The position numbers were made by a program, and so were the translations under genes. A stretch of 49,058 nucleotides of DNA from Acidobacteriota bacterium (GTDB lineage Bacteria; Acidobacteriota; Thermoanaerobaculia; Multivoradales; JAHZIX01), in NCBI GenBank assembly GCA_034211275.1, contig JAXHTF010000029.1, positions 1 to 49,058 of the forward strand, in the 5' to 3' direction. This document shows, piece after piece, positions 1 to 9,723 of the stretch. Within the stretch, counting starts at the first letter, position 1. Every line of letters begins with the position of its first letter. The notes under the pieces were generated by a model. That model did no database searches. It saw nothing but the letters and a program-made list of their open reading frames with translations, and was not told where the DNA came from.

Positions 1-303
1 GTTGTTGATCTTGTGAGCGCCGGTGTGGAGCAGGTCCTCGCGCTTCAGGAAGATGCGCGCGCCGCCCAGGTGCTGGGTCAGCCGATCCGCCCGGTAGAGG
101 GGCGTCGGGCGGCCGGTGTAATCCCGCGCCAGCCCCGCCAGCCGGCGGCGAAAAGCGCGCTTGCCACGGATCTTGTCGTAGGCACGGGCCAGCTCCGCCA
201 GCGGCCCCATGAGGGTCTCCGGCACGTAGCGCCCACCGTAGGGGCCGAAGCGGCCGGCCCGATCCGGCTGGCGGGTGAGATCCTGCAGATTCGCCCTGGT
301 CAT
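1..303 (-). CDS. trpB: Tryptophan synthase beta chain, N-terminal part
   Basis: The first 101 codons of TrpB are present and the rest lies beyond the left edge. TrpB condenses indole with L-serine on PLP, the last step of tryptophan synthesis, as a complex with TrpA. Visible family features are the N-terminal [13 protein letters not shown] segment and, at the very edge, [15 protein letters not shown], which carries the PLP-binding lysine. The ATG overlaps the trpF stop as ATGA, so this is the most distal visible gene of the his-trp supra-operon. TrpA is not in view and would be expected next. Identification is secure; only completeness cannot be judged. Confidence 0.95.
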   Translation of the reverse strand, partial: MTRANLQDLTRQPDRAGRFGPYGGRYVPETLMGPLAELARAYDKIRGKRAFRRRLAGLARDYTGRPTPLYRADRLTQHLGGARIFLKREDLLHTGAHKINN

Positions 304-908
304 CGTCTTACCTCCGCGAACAATCGTTGCATGCGTTCTCCATCTTTGATTCCCGGGGCCGTCTCCACGCCGGAGCATATGTCGATACCGGCAGCGCCGC
401 TGGCTTCCAGCGCCTGCCGCGCGTTGTCGGGACCGATGCCGCCGGCCACCAAGAAGGGCCGCGGCAGCTCCAACCCCGACAGGGTGCCATACTCCCAGCG
501 CTCACCGGTACCCCCATAGTCCGGATGGCGGACGTCGAAGAGAAATCCCCAGACCTCCGGATAGGCCGCTAGCTGCTCCGGCTCCGGCGCCCCCGAGAGC
601 CGAAAGACCTTGATCGCCCGCCGGCCCCAGGGCGCCAGGCGCTGCGGCTCTTCGTCACCGTGGAATTGCACCAGATCGAGGCCCACCGCCTCCGCCACCG
701 CCTCCGGCCGGCCCGGCGGCGGATCGACGAAGACCCCCACCACTTGCGCCCGGCCGCGCACCGCCTCCGCCACCGGCAGCGCCTGCTCCGGAGTCAGATA
801 GCGGGGGCTCCGGGGCCAGAAGTTGAGGCCCACGAGATCCGCTCCCAGCTCCACCGCCCGCTGGGCATCCTCGACGCGGGTGACACCGCAGATCTTCACC
901 AGGCTCAT
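300..908 (-). CDS. trpF: Phosphoribosylanthranilate isomerase
   Basis: A 202-residue TrpF, the usual length for the stand-alone enzyme. It converts N-(5'-phosphoribosyl)anthranilate to CdRP in the cytoplasm. The N-terminal KICGVT supplies the catalytic cysteine, [12 protein letters not shown]-type sequence follows, FLFDVRH supplies the catalytic aspartate, and the C-terminal VAGGIGPDN and GIDICSGVE loops bind phosphate. The start overlaps the trpC stop and the stop overlaps the trpB start, both as ATGA. A separate hisA is present upstream, so this organism does not rely on a bifunctional PriA-type isomerase. Confidence 0.97.
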   Translation of the reverse strand: MSLVKICGVTRVEDAQRAVELGADLVGLNFWPRSPRYLTPEQALPVAEAVRGRAQVVGVFVDPPPGRPEAVAEAVGLDLVQFHGDEEPQRLAPWGRRAIKVFRLSGAPEPEQLAAYPEVWGFLFDVRHPDYGGTGERWEYGTLSGLELPRPFLVAGGIGPDNARQALEASGAAGIDICSGVETAPGIKDGERMQRLFAEVRR

Positions 909-1819
909 CCGGCATCTCCCAGCAGCTCCCGCAGCTGTGCCGCCGGATCCTCCGCCAGCAGCAACGACTCCCCCACCAGGAAGGCTCGGAAGCCGGCCCG
1001 GTGGAGCCGCGCCACGTCGGCGCCGGAGGCGATGCCGCTCTCCGCCACCTTCAGCGCCCCCGCCGGCAGCCGCGGTGCCATGGCCTCGGAGTGGCCCAGA
1101 TCCACGTCGAAGGTGCGCAGATCGCGGTTGTTGACCCCCACCAACTCCCAGGAAGCTCCCGCCAGCAGCTCCAGGTCCCCCTCGCCGTGGGTCTCCACCA
1201 GCGGCACCAATCCCAGCCGCCGGGCGGCGGCGGCGAGGGCGTGGAGGGTGTGACGATCGTAGAGGGCGGCGATGAGGAGCACCGCGTCCGCCCCCGCATT
1301 CGCCGCCCAGTGCAGCTGAATCGGATCCACCACGAAGTCCTTGGCGATGGCCGGCAGGCCGCTGGCCCGGCGGCAGCGCTCCAGCAGCTCATAGCCGCCG
1401 TGGAAGAAATCCGGTTCCACCACCACCGACAGCGCCGAGGCGCCGACGTCGCGGTAGGTGCGGGCCTGCTGCTCCGCATCGATCTTCCCCACCAGGGATC
1501 CCAGCCGCGGCGAACCCATCTTGACCTCGGCGATGATCGCCGGCCGACTCGGGCCTTGAGAGCTCTCGATCTGGGGGCTCTCGATCGGGGAGCTCTCGTG
1601 CAGCGCCCCCAGGAAGGCGTTGGAGGCTGGATCGAGCACCGCCGGTGCATTCCCTTCCGAAGCGGATGCCGCCGGCAAGCCTTGGACCCCGAGAGCCTCA
1701 CCGCTCTCCGCCACCCGGCGGCGGCGACCTTCGACGATGCGCGCCAGCACCTCCGCCACCCGATCCGAGGCCAGAGGTAGCGCTGCGGCAGGGCCGGAGG
1801 ATGCTGCGGAATCAACCAT
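905..1819 (-). CDS. trpC: Indole-3-glycerol phosphate synthase
   Basis: A 304-residue TrpC that closes the indole ring from CdRP. Family motifs are IIAEVKMGSP (catalytic lysine), VVVEPDFFHGG, AKDFVVDPIQLHWAANAGADAVLLI in pieces, VGVNNRDLRTF and AESGIAS. It is about 35-40 residues longer than typical. The extra length lies near the N-terminus and in an insert just before the first barrel strand, made of a Ser/Glu/Pro-rich stretch encoded by a 15-bp imperfect repeat near 1559-1603. The start overlaps the trpD 3' end by 8 nt. A later start is possible but would lose helix alpha-0 sequence. Confidence 0.95.
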   Translation of the reverse strand: MVDSAASSGPAAALPLASDRVAEVLARIVEGRRRRVAESGEALGVQGLPAASASEGNAPAVLDPASNAFLGALHESSPIESPQIESSQGPSRPAIIAEVKMGSPRLGSLVGKIDAEQQARTYRDVGASALSVVVEPDFFHGGYELLERCRRASGLPAIAKDFVVDPIQLHWAANAGADAVLLIAALYDRHTLHALAAAARRLGLVPLVETHGEGDLELLAGASWELVGVNNRDLRTFDVDLGHSEAMAPRLPAGALKVAESGIASGADVARLHRAGFRAFLVGESLLLAEDPAAQLRELLGDAG

Positions 1820-2822
1820 CGAAGCTCCTCAGCTCCTCCAACTTGGCGGCGGCGGCACCGGAATCGAGGGCTTCCCGCGCCGCTTCGACCCCGGCCGCCA
1901 GACTCTCCGCCTCGCCGCCGACATAGACCGCGGCGCCAGCGTTGAGCACGGTGATGTCCGCCAGCGGTCCGGCTTCCCCCGCCAGCACGCGCTGCAGCTG
2001 GCGGGCGTTGTGCTCCGGCTCGCCCCCCAGCAGATCGTCCGGCCGGGCGGTGGCGAGGCCGAAATCCGACGGGTGCACGTCGTAGATCCGCACCGTGCCG
2101 TCGCGCACCTCCGCCACCCGGGTCGAGCCGGTAGTGGTGATCTCGTCCAGACCCTCGCCGTGGACCACCAGGGCGTGCTCGCTGCCCAGCTCCACCAGCA
2201 CCTGGGCCAGGCGGTCCACCAGCTCCGGGGCGTAGACCCCCAGAAGCTGGCGACGGGCGCCGGCGGGGTTGGTCAGGGGACCCAGGACGTTGAAGACGGT
2301 GCGCACCCCCAGGGCCTTGCGGATGGGCATCACCTGGGCCATGGCGGGGTGCAGCTTCGGGGCGAAGAGAAAGGCCAGGCCGATGGCCTCGAGGGCGGCC
2401 CCCGCCTGCTCCGGCGTCGCCTCCACCGGCACTCCGGCGGCGGCCAGGACGTCGGCGCTGCCGCAGCGGCTGGAGACCGAGCGGTTGCCGTGCTTGGCGA
2501 TGGACACGCCGGCGGCGGCGGCCACCAGAGCGGCAGCGGTGGAGACATTGAAGGTACCCCGGCCGTCGCCGCCGGTGCCGCAGGTGTCCACCACCCGCGG
2601 CCGCTGGTGCGGAATGGCCAACACCCGCCGGCGCATGGCGGCGGCGGCACCGGCAATCTCCGGCGCCGACTCCCCCTTCATGCGCAGGGCCACCAGCAGC
2701 GCCGTCTTGTGCGCCTCGGCGAGCTCACCGTCCATCAGCCGGCCGAAGAGCTCCTCGGTCTCCTCGCGGCTGAGATCCCGGCGGTCCAGCAGGCGCTCCA
2801 GGGCTTGGGAAAACTCCATCAT
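1812..2822 (-). CDS. trpD: Anthranilate phosphoribosyltransferase
   Basis: A 336-residue TrpD of usual length. It transfers phosphoribosyl from PRPP to anthranilate. The PRPP and metal motifs are clear: DTCGTGGDGRGTFNVST and KHGNRSVSSRCGSADVLAA, followed by the anthranilate-binding region and VFNVLGPLTNPA. The gene begins with two consecutive ATG codons, the first sharing one nucleotide with the trpG stop (TAATG). TrpD and HisG both draw on PRPP, which is one rationale for co-control of the two pathways here. Confidence 0.97.
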   Translation of the reverse strand: MMEFSQALERLLDRRDLSREETEELFGRLMDGELAEAHKTALLVALRMKGESAPEIAGAAAAMRRRVLAIPHQRPRVVDTCGTGGDGRGTFNVSTAAALVAAAAGVSIAKHGNRSVSSRCGSADVLAAAGVPVEATPEQAGAALEAIGLAFLFAPKLHPAMAQVMPIRKALGVRTVFNVLGPLTNPAGARRQLLGVYAPELVDRLAQVLVELGSEHALVVHGEGLDEITTTGSTRVAEVRDGTVRIYDVHPSDFGLATARPDDLLGGEPEHNARQLQRVLAGEAGPLADITVLNAGAAVYVGGEAESLAAGVEAAREALDSGAAAAKLEELRSFDG

Positions 2823-3496
2823 TAGACTCCTCTTCGGGCTCCTCTATCGGGCTCTTCTACCGCCCTCGTCGATCGCCTAGTCTCGTCGGCACAGAAGCGC
2901 AGGAAGTTGGCCAGCAGCTCCGGTCCGGTGGTGGTGAGGATCGATTCGGGATGGAATTGCACACCCCAATAGGGCAAGCGCCGGTGGCGCATCCCCATGA
3001 GCGAGCCATCGTCGCTCCAGGCCATGGCTTCGAGCTCCTCCGACAGACTTTCCTCCGGCACCTCCAGGCTGTGGTAGCGGGTGGCGGTGAAGGGATCCGG
3101 CAGGCCCGCAAAGGGACCGAGACCCCCGTGGCGCACCTCCGAGGTCTTGCCGTGCATCAGCCGCGGCGAGCGCTCCACCTTGGCGCCGAAGGCGATGCCC
3201 AAGGCCTGATGTCCCAGGCAGACCCCGAGGACGGGAATGGCCTCGTCCGCCTCCGTCTGGGCCTGCAGCAGCTCGATGCACACCCCCGCCTGCTCCGGCC
3301 GGCACGGCCCCGGCGAGAGCACGATCCCCGCCGGCCGCCGCGCCAACAGCGCCGCCACCGACTCGTGGTCGTTGCGCACCACCTCCACCCTTGGTGCCTC
3401 GATGGCGGGGACGCCCTCGGTCTCCAGATGGGCGGTCTGGAGCATCTGCACCAGGTTGTAGGTGAAGGAGTCGTAGTTGTCGATGACCAGGATCAT
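2822..3496 (-). CDS. trpG: Anthranilate synthase glutamine amidotransferase component
   Basis: A 224-residue class I glutamine amidotransferase that feeds ammonia to TrpE. It starts [17 protein letters not shown], as TrpG and PabA do. It has the nucleophile motif GVCLGHQALG and the C-terminal GVQFHPESI that completes the Cys-His-Glu triad. About 20 arginine-rich residues extend beyond the usual end. The start overlaps the trpE stop as ATGA. It may also serve PabB, as some TrpG proteins do; nothing in the sequence decides this. Confidence 0.95.
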   Translation of the reverse strand: MILVIDNYDSFTYNLVQMLQTAHLETEGVPAIEAPRVEVVRNDHESVAALLARRPAGIVLSPGPCRPEQAGVCIELLQAQTEADEAIPVLGVCLGHQALGIAFGAKVERSPRLMHGKTSEVRHGGLGPFAGLPDPFTATRYHSLEVPEESLSEELEAMAWSDDGSLMGMRHRRLPYWGVQFHPESILTTTGPELLANFLRFCADETRRSTRAVEEPDRGARRGV

Positions 3497-4989
3497 GGGG
3501 TCTCGCCCTCTCCTTCTTCCGCGCCCGGGTCCTCGTCCGGATCCCCTTCCAGCTCCTCCGCCAGGGCCACCGCCGCCAGCAGCGCCGCGGCCTTGTTCTC
3601 CGTCTCCTGCTCTTCCTTCTCCGGCTGGGAGTCGGCGACGATGCCGGCGCCGGCGGTGACCGAGGTCTCCCCCCGGCGCACCACCAAGGTGCGGATGGTG
3701 ATGCAGGTGTCGACATCGCCGGAGTAGGAGAAATAGCCCACGGCGCCGGCGTAAGGTCCCCGAGCCTCGGGCTCCAACTCGTCGATGATCTCCATGGCGC
3801 GGATCTTGGGAGCGCCGGAGACGGTGCCGGCGGGGAAACAGGCGAGGAGGGCGTCCAGGGCGTCCCGCCCCGGCTCCAGCTCCGCTTCCACGTCGGAGAC
3901 CATGAGCATGACGTGGCTGTAGCGCTCCACCTCCATGAAGGTGCCCACCCGGACGGTGCCGGGACGCCCCACCCGTCCCAGGTCGTTGCGCCCCAAATCC
4001 ACCAGCATGACGTGCTCCGCTCGCTCCTTGGGGTCCGTCAGCAGATCTTCCGCCAGGGCCTTGTCGCCATCGGCGTCGGCGCCCCGGGGGCGGGTACCGG
4101 CGATGGGCCGGGTCTCCACCTTCGGCCCCGTCTTGCGCACCAACATCTCCGGTGAGGCACCTACGAGAGCCACGTCCGGAGTTTCCAACAGCACCATGTA
4201 GGGGCTGGGATTGACCATGCGCAGGGCACGGTAGAGGGACAGAGGCTTCGGCGCCCGGGGCAGGGTGAAGCGCCGCGCCAGCACCACCTGGAAGATGTCG
4301 CCGGCGCCGATGTACTCCTTGGCCCGCTCCACCGCCGCGCGGAATTGGGCTCCGCCGAGGCTCGCCTGGACGCTGGCCTGAACCTCCGCCGCCCCCGGCC
4401 GCCGGGAGGGCACCGGCACCGCCCCGGAACCGCCGGAGCGGGTGAGCAGCCGCGCCATGGCCTCCAGCTGGCGCTCCGCCTCGCTCACCGAGACCTCCCC
4501 TTCGATCTCGTTGGCGATGGTCAGCACCCGCTGCTGAGCGTGATCGAAGACCATCAGGTCGTCCACCCGGGCGAGGAGTGCCACCGGCAGGTCGAAGGGA
4601 TCCGCCGGCCGCGCCGGCAGCCGTTCCACCATGCGCACCAGGTCATAGCCGAAATAGCCCACGAAGCCGCCGGTGAAGGGCACCGGACTGGCCGCCCCCC
4701 GCACCGAGCCGAGCACCCGCCGCAGCGCCTCCAGGGGCTCCCCCGGGAGGTCGGTGCGGCGACCGGACCGCTCCACCTCCAGGCGATCCGGGTACAGGCG
4801 GTAGATCTCTCGCGGCGCCGCCCCGAGAAAACTGAAGCGGGAAACCTGCTCGCCGCCGGTGACGCTCTCGAAGAGGAATCGGGAGGACGAAGTGCGGGCG
4901 AGGCGTCGGTAGACCCCGAGGGGCGTCAGACTATCCGCCAGAAACTCCCGGGTGTGGGGCGTCGCCCGCCGGGGCGTGGAGTCGCTCAT
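3493..4989 (-). CDS. trpE: Anthranilate synthase component I
   Basis: A 498-residue TrpE that makes anthranilate from chorismate with TrpG. The N-terminal domain contains FLFES, corresponding to the LLES element of the tryptophan feedback pocket. The chorismate-binding domain has [56 protein letters not shown] and [12 protein letters not shown]. The start codon overlaps the stop of the hisF/IE fusion as ATGA, so translation passes directly from the histidine into the tryptophan genes. No separate promoter or leader is visible at this junction, which makes the attenuator at 12695-12882 the evident regulatory input. Confidence 0.97.
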   Translation of the reverse strand: MSDSTPRRATPHTREFLADSLTPLGVYRRLARTSSSRFLFESVTGGEQVSRFSFLGAAPREIYRLYPDRLEVERSGRRTDLPGEPLEALRRVLGSVRGAASPVPFTGGFVGYFGYDLVRMVERLPARPADPFDLPVALLARVDDLMVFDHAQQRVLTIANEIEGEVSVSEAERQLEAMARLLTRSGGSGAVPVPSRRPGAAEVQASVQASLGGAQFRAAVERAKEYIGAGDIFQVVLARRFTLPRAPKPLSLYRALRMVNPSPYMVLLETPDVALVGASPEMLVRKTGPKVETRPIAGTRPRGADADGDKALAEDLLTDPKERAEHVMLVDLGRNDLGRVGRPGTVRVGTFMEVERYSHVMLMVSDVEAELEPGRDALDALLACFPAGTVSGAPKIRAMEIIDELEPEARGPYAGAVGYFSYSGDVDTCITIRTLVVRRGETSVTAGAGIVADSQPEKEEQETENKAAALLAAVALAEELEGDPDEDPGAEEGEGETP

Positions 4990-6524
4990 GAGCCTTCCCC
5001 CTGATGGCGCCGCCGCAGCTCCTCGGTCACCGCCCGGGCCGGGATGCCGCGGGCCAGGAGCAGCACCGAGAGGTGATAGAGCAGATCCGCCGCCTCCCCG
5101 ACCAGCTCCTCGTCGTTGCCCCCACCGTCGTCGCCCTCACCGAGAGCGGCGATGACCGTCTCCACCGCCTCCTCCCCCACCTTCTGGGCCACCCGCGGCA
5201 ACCCCTTGGCGAGCAGCCGGGCGGTGTAACTCTCCTCCGGGGACGCCTTCCGGCGCTCTTCCAGCACCTGCCGCAGCCAACCCAGCTCCAGCTCCACCGG
5301 ATTGGGCTCGAAGCAGGTGCGGGTACCGCGATGGCAGGCGGGGCCAGCGGGATGGGCGCGCACCAGCAGCGTGTCGCGGTCGCAATCCGCCAAGACCTCC
5401 ACCACCCGCAGCACATTGCCCGAGGTCTCCCCCTTGCGCCACAGCTTGCGGCGGGAGCGGCTCCAAAAATGCGCCTCGCCGGTCTCCAGAGTCTTGGCCA
5501 CCGCCTCCCGATTGGCCCACGCCACCATCAGCACCGCACCGCCGGCGGCGTCCTGCACCACCACCGGCAGCAGGCCCCGGTCATCGTAGGTGAGGGAATC
5601 GGGATCCCGCACCGTTCCCGCCATCGTGCCCGATGGGTGCTCCGCAGTCTGTGTGCTCGTCTTCGAGCTTGCCCCCGGCCTGGCCTGGCTGGCCTGGCTG
5701 GCCTGGCTAGCGGAGCCATGGGAGGAATGGCGCATGGGATAGCCGTGCTCCTCCAGATACTCCTTGACCTGTCCTACGGTGTAGATCCCGTGATGGAAGA
5801 TGGATGCCGCCAGCACCGCCGCCGAACCCGCCGCCAACGCCGCCTCCAGATGCTCCATCTTGCCGGCGCCGCCGGAGGCGATGACCGGCACCGTCACCGC
5901 CCGGGAAGCCGCCTCCAGCAGCGGCAGGTCATAACCCTGCTGCGTTCCGTCGCTGTCGATGCTCGTCAACAAGAGCTCTCCCGCCCCGAGCTCGACCCCG
6001 CGGCGAATCCACTCCAGCGCGTCGAGGCCGGTGCCCTGACGCCCCCCGTGGGTGACCACCTCCCAACCGTCCTCCGGGCTCGGCCCCCGCCGGCGGGCAT
6101 CCACCGAGAGCACCACGCATTGACGGCCGAAGCGCTCCGCCAGGCGGCTCAACAGCTGCGGGTCGCGCACCGCGGCGGTGTTGATCCCCACCTTGTCCGC
6201 CCCCGCCAAGAGCAGCCGCCGGGCATCCTCCACGTCGCGTACACCGCCGCCCACGGTGAGGGGAATGAAGACCTGCTCGGCGCTGCGGCGGACCCAGTCC
6301 AGGTCCGTATCCCGGCGCTCCGGCGCCGCGCCGATGTCGAGGAAGACGATCTCGTCCGCCCCCTGCTCACCGTAGCGGCGGGCGATCTCCGCCGGATCTC
6401 CCTGGTCCGCCAGGTTCTGGAAGCGCACTCCCTTGACCACCCGGCCAGCGGAGACGTCGAGACAGGGGATGATGCGACGGGTCAGACCGCTGAGGGTGCC
6501 CTCCCAAGGACGTAGCGGGCTCAT
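4986..6524 (-). CDS. hisF: Trifunctional HisF-HisI-HisE fusion
   Basis: One 512-residue reading frame joins three enzymes. Residues about 1-270 are HisF, the cyclase subunit of IGP synthase, with [17 protein letters not shown] and [12 protein letters not shown] supplying both catalytic aspartates. A low-complexity Ser/Ala/Gln linker of about 40 residues follows, partly coded by three 9-bp repeats at 5682-5708. Residues about 315-425 are HisI, PR-AMP cyclohydrolase, with [14 protein letters not shown], the DCDRD metal motif and CHRGTRTCF. The C-terminal about 85 residues are HisE, PR-ATP pyrophosphohydrolase, with KVGEEAVE and EAADLLYHL. HisIE fusions are common, but HisF fused to HisIE is not standard. 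An internal ATG at the HisI start (MAGTVRDPD) has no good ribosome binding site. The start shares one nucleotide with the hisA stop. Confidence 0.93.
   Translation of the reverse strand: MSPLRPWEGTLSGLTRRIIPCLDVSAGRVVKGVRFQNLADQGDPAEIARRYGEQGADEIVFLDIGAAPERRDTDLDWVRRSAEQVFIPLTVGGGVRDVEDARRLLLAGADKVGINTAAVRDPQLLSRLAERFGRQCVVLSVDARRRGPSPEDGWEVVTHGGRQGTGLDALEWIRRGVELGAGELLLTSIDSDGTQQGYDLPLLEAASRAVTVPVIASGGAGKMEHLEAALAAGSAAVLAASIFHHGIYTVGQVKEYLEEHGYPMRHSSHGSASQASQASQARPGASSKTSTQTAEHPSGTMAGTVRDPDSLTYDDRGLLPVVVQDAAGGAVLMVAWANREAVAKTLETGEAHFWSRSRRKLWRKGETSGNVLRVVEVLADCDRDTLLVRAHPAGPACHRGTRTCFEPNPVELELGWLRQVLEERRKASPEESYTARLLAKGLPRVAQKVGEEAVETVIAALGEGDDGGGNDEELVGEAADLLYHLSVLLLARGIPARAVTEELRRRHQGEGS
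5682..5708 (-). repeat. In-frame 9-bp repeat in the HisF-HisI linker
   Basis: GGCCTGGCT repeated three times without change, encoding Ala-Ser-Gln repeats in the linker between the HisF and HisI domains. Confidence 0.9.
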
Positions 6525-7327
6525 CAGGAGCCTCCCTCGGGGTCGTCCCCGCGGCAGACCGCTAACGCCTCCGCCAACTCCAGACGACCGTCGTAGAGCG
6601 CCCGCCCCACCACTGCACCGCCGATCTCCGGCCGCTGCCGCGCCCGGCGCAGATCGTTCAATCCTTCGACGCCGCCGGAGAGCAACGCCGGCAACCCGGT
6701 GAGGCGGCCGGCCTCGCAGGCCAGCTCCAGGTTGGCGCCACCGAGCTCGCCGTCCCGGGAGATGTCGGTGACCAGCACCGCCGGGCATGGCAGGCCGGCG
6801 AGACGCCGCGCCAGGGTCTCGAGATTCAGATCCGCGGTCTCGGTCCACCCCGCGACGCCGAGCTGGCCATCCTTGAGATCGATCCCCGGGACCAGCCGCC
6901 CCGGCAGCTCCTCCGCCAGGGCGGCGAAGAGATCGAAATCCCGTGCGAGCATGGAGCCCAGCACCAGCCGCCGGCAGCCCGCGTCCAGGGCCCGCAGCAC
7001 GCCGTCCCGATCCCGCAGGCCGCCCCCCAGCTCGAGGCTCAGTCCCAGCGCTCCGGCAGCCTCCGCCAAGTCTTCGGTAAGGGCCCGCTGGGAGCCATCG
7101 CCAAAGGCGCCGTCGAGGTCCACCACGTGCACCCACCGCGCGCCGGCGGCGGCAAAGCTCTCCAACACGGCACGGGGATCCTGGCTATAGACGGTGCGCC
7201 GTGCGTCGTCCCCCTGGCGCAGCCGCACCACCTGCCCCCCGCGCAAGTCGATGGCCGGCAGCAGGTCGATGGAGCGCGCCGGAGGAGAGTCCGGAGCCAT
7301 GGAATCAGCAGCTTCAGGAGGGGCCAT
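6524..7327 (-). CDS. hisA: ProFAR isomerase (HisA)
   Basis: A (beta-alpha)8 isomerase of 267 residues that opens the ribose ring of ProFAR to [24 protein letters not shown] and [17 protein letters not shown] supply the two catalytic aspartates. I chose the ATG at 7327 because TTGGAG lies at a suitable distance upstream, giving a 14-nt overlap with hisH. A downstream ATG at 7300 would also give a complete barrel but has no clear ribosome binding site. The extra N-terminal residues (MAPPEAADS) are probably disordered. Confidence 0.95.
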   Translation of the reverse strand: MAPPEAADSMAPDSPPARSIDLLPAIDLRGGQVVRLRQGDDARRTVYSQDPRAVLESFAAAGARWVHVVDLDGAFGDGSQRALTEDLAEAAGALGLSLELGGGLRDRDGVLRALDAGCRRLVLGSMLARDFDLFAALAEELPGRLVPGIDLKDGQLGVAGWTETADLNLETLARRLAGLPCPAVLVTDISRDGELGGANLELACEAGRLTGLPALLSGGVEGLNDLRRARQRPEIGGAVVGRALYDGRLELAEALAVCRGDDPEGGS

Positions 7328-7988
7328 GAGCCAGCTCCAAATAGTTGGCGAGAAGACGCAAACCGGCGTCGGCGCTCTTCTCGGGATGAAATTGAGTCCC
7401 CAGCACCCGTCCCCGACCCACCACCGCCGGGAAATCCCGACCGTGCCGGCAGCGGGCCAGCACCAGCTCCTCCGGCACGTCCTCCGGGGCATAGCTGTGG
7501 ACGAAGTACAGAGCGGCTCCGTCGAGCCCCGCCACCAGCGGATGGTCCTGCACCTCCAGCAGCGGGTTCCAGCCGATGTGGGGCAGCGGCACGGTCTCCG
7601 GTAGCGGGCGGACGGTTCCGGGGATCAACCCCAGGCCGTCGGTGTCACCGAACTCGTTGCTGGAGTCGAAGAGCAGCTGATAGCCGACGCAGATGCCCAG
7701 CAGCCAGGCACCGTTCGCCAGAGCTTGCCCCAAGGCCTCCTCCAACGCCCCCCGCAGCCGCTCCCGCGGTGGCCGGAAAGCGCCGACGCCGGGCAAGAGC
7801 AAACATCGCGCCGCCGCCACCTCCTCCGCATCGACGGTAATCCGAGGAGTGGCACCCAAGTGTTGGATTGCCCGTGTCAGGTTGCCCAGATTGCCCACTC
7901 CTGGGTCGATGACGACGATTTCCTGCCCCTCAATCCCCCTCCGGGATGTTCCTTCCGAAGAGTTTTCAGAGCCGGGCGAAGAGGTCAT
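7314..7988 (-). CDS. hisH: Imidazole glycerol phosphate synthase glutaminase subunit
   Basis: A 224-residue class I amidotransferase that delivers ammonia to HisF. It shows IVVIDPGVGNLGNLTRAI near the N-terminus, the oxyanion and nucleophile segment GICVGYQLLFDSS, PHIGWN, and GTQFHPEKS completing the triad. About 20 low-complexity residues precede the conserved start. The ATG at 7988 overlaps the hisB stop as ATGA, which fixes the start over the longer upstream frame. HisH is encoded separately while its partner HisF is fused to HisIE. Confidence 0.95.
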   Translation of the reverse strand: MTSSPGSENSSEGTSRRGIEGQEIVVIDPGVGNLGNLTRAIQHLGATPRITVDAEEVAAARCLLLPGVGAFRPPRERLRGALEEALGQALANGAWLLGICVGYQLLFDSSNEFGDTDGLGLIPGTVRPLPETVPLPHIGWNPLLEVQDHPLVAGLDGAALYFVHSYAPEDVPEELVLARCRHGRDFPAVVGRGRVLGTQFHPEKSADAGLRLLANYLELAHGPS

Positions 7989-8608
7989 GTCGACAAAGTC
8001 CCCTTGGTGCTGGGCACCGCATCCCCCCCGCGCAGGACCAGCGCCTGCCGCAAAGCCAGGGCCACCGCCTTGAAGGACGCCTCGGCGGCGTGGTGGCCGC
8101 TGCGGGCGTGAAACAGGTCCAAATGGAGGGTCAACCGGCCGCGGTCCGCGAAGGCCTGGAAAAAGTCCGCCACCAAGGTCAGGGGAAAGGTCTGGGTCAC
8201 CCACACCTGCTCCAGCTCCGGCGGCACCCGCCAGGCGAAGAAGCCGCGCCCCGACAAATCCACAACCGCCCGCGCCAGGGCTTCGTCCAGCGGCGCATAC
8301 GCATGAGCGAAGCGCACCACTCCGCGGCGATCTCCCAGGGCTTCCCGCAGCGCATCCCCAAGGGCGATGCCCACGTCCTCCACCGTATGGTGCAGGTCGA
8401 TCTCGGTGTCGCCCTGGGCCTGCACCTTCAGCCCCAGCCCGCCCAGCGTCGACAGGGAGTCGAGCATGTGGGCGAAGAAGCCGTCGGGCACTTCGAGCAC
8501 CCGCTCTCCGCCGTCGAGATCGAGGCTGAGACGAATCTGGGTCTCGGAGGTTGAGCGCTCCACTTGGGATCTGCGCGGTGCGGGAGTCGCCGTCGGGGCC
8601 GAGCTCAT
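7985..8608 (-). CDS. hisB: Imidazoleglycerol-phosphate dehydratase
   Basis: A monofunctional 207-residue IGP dehydratase without the phosphatase domain found in enterobacterial HisB. Two manganese-binding histidine clusters are visible: DLHHTVEDVGIALG and the C-terminal HHAAEASFKAVALAL. The start at 8608 overlaps the hisC stop as ATGA. Histidinol-phosphate phosphatase is therefore needed from another locus, since no HisN or HisJ is seen in the window. Confidence 0.96.
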   Translation of the reverse strand: MSSAPTATPAPRRSQVERSTSETQIRLSLDLDGGERVLEVPDGFFAHMLDSLSTLGGLGLKVQAQGDTEIDLHHTVEDVGIALGDALREALGDRRGVVRFAHAYAPLDEALARAVVDLSGRGFFAWRVPPELEQVWVTQTFPLTLVADFFQAFADRGRLTLHLDLFHARSGHHAAEASFKAVALALRQALVLRGGDAVPSTKGTLST

Positions 8609-9723
8609 GACGCCGCCCCGCCGAGATCGCCGATTTCCGCCAAGGCCTTCTTCATCGCCCGCAGCGCGCCGCCGCCGCCCACGGTCACCCGCAGGCAACC
8701 CGCGAGCCCCGGGCCGGCGCTGACGTCCCGCACCAGGATGCGCCGCTCGGTGAGGCCGGCGAGGAGCCGCTTGGCCCGCGCCACGCCCTCATCCCCGGTG
8801 CCGCAGCGGATGAGCAAGAAATTGGTCTCGCTGGGCAACACTTCGAGCCCCGCCTCCTCGAGCATCTGCCGCCATTGGGGCCGCCGCTGGAGGATCGTGC
8901 GCACTGCCCGGTCGGAGAAGGACGGATCCTCCATCAGTGCCAGACCGGTGAGGATGCCCGCGTGCTCCAGGTTGTAGGGCAGCTTGACCTTGACCAGCTC
9001 CGACACCAGCTCCGGATCCGCCAGCACATAGCCGATGCGCATGCCGGCAACGCTCCAGGCCTTGGACAGGGTGCGGTAGATCAGCAGGTGGCGGTGGCGG
9101 TCGAGGAGCGGGCGGTAATCGTAGCGGGTGAAGCCGTGGTAGGCGTTGTCGAGCATCAGCGGCGCGTCCAGCCGCTGCAGTAGCTCGTCCACTTGCTCCA
9201 CCGACAGGGCGTCGCCGACGGGGTTGTTGGGGGTGCACAGGATCACCGCCCGCTGGGGGTTGGCCTCTACCTCTTCCAGCATCCGCTCATAGGGGATGAG
9301 CAGATCCGGCCCCGCCTGCAGAAAGTGAGGCTTGGCGCCGGAGCGGGGCAGCAGCATGTTGTAGAGGCCGAAGCTCGGGGCGTGCCCCAGGACCTCGCTG
9401 CCGGCCTCGCACATGGCCTCCACCGAGATGCTGATGAGCTCGCTGGAGCCTCCCCCCACCAACACTCCCTCCCAAGGCCAATGGTCGAGCTTGCCCAAAG
9501 CTTTGCGGAGCTCGTCGGCGTTGAAATCCGGGTACGTGGCCCAGGATTCTTCCTTCAGTCGGCGCAGGACCCGTTCCTTGATCCGCCGGGGCAGATCCCA
9601 CGGGACCTCGTTCTGATCCAGCTTGAAGTCCGCCTCCGCCTGGATCAGGTGATAGGCCTTGAGGCGCCGCAGCTCCGGCCGCACGAACCGCGCCGGGGAC
9701 GTACCGCTATCCGTTCCGCTCAT
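8605..9723 (-). CDS. hisC: Histidinol-phosphate aminotransferase
   Basis: A 372-residue fold type I PLP aminotransferase. It shows the N-terminal FKLDQNEVPWDLP substrate segment, CTPNNPVGDALS, LMLDNAYHGF and the Schiff-base lysine in TLSKAWSVAGMRIGY. The frame is open further upstream, but the ATG at 9723 overlaps the hisD stop as ATGA and begins a normal-length protein. It catalyses the transamination of imidazole-acetol phosphate with glutamate. Confidence 0.95.
   Translation of the reverse strand: MSGTDSGTSPARFVRPELRRLKAYHLIQAEADFKLDQNEVPWDLPRRIKERVLRRLKEESWATYPDFNADELRKALGKLDHWPWEGVLVGGGSSELISISVEAMCEAGSEVLGHAPSFGLYNMLLPRSGAKPHFLQAGPDLLIPYERMLEEVEANPQRAVILCTPNNPVGDALSVEQVDELLQRLDAPLMLDNAYHGFTRYDYRPLLDRHRHLLIYRTLSKAWSVAGMRIGYVLADPELVSELVKVKLPYNLEHAGILTGLALMEDPSFSDRAVRTILQRRPQWRQMLEEAGLEVLPSETNFLLIRCGTGDEGVARAKRLLAGLTERRILVRDVSAGPGLAGCLRVTVGGGGALRAMKKALAEIGDLGGAAS

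Noticed and set aside
4986-5621. Separate hisIE gene starting at an internal ATG near the MAGTVRDPD methionine
   Set aside because: The frame is continuous from hisF and no Shine-Dalgarno sequence stands at a useful distance, so a fusion is the simpler reading.
7850-7867. Copy of the REP-like motif inside hisH (and a weaker one near 18550 in the photolyase gene)
   Set aside because: Both encode Gln-His-Leu-Gly in conserved proteins, so the match follows from codon sequence rather than from an inserted repeat.
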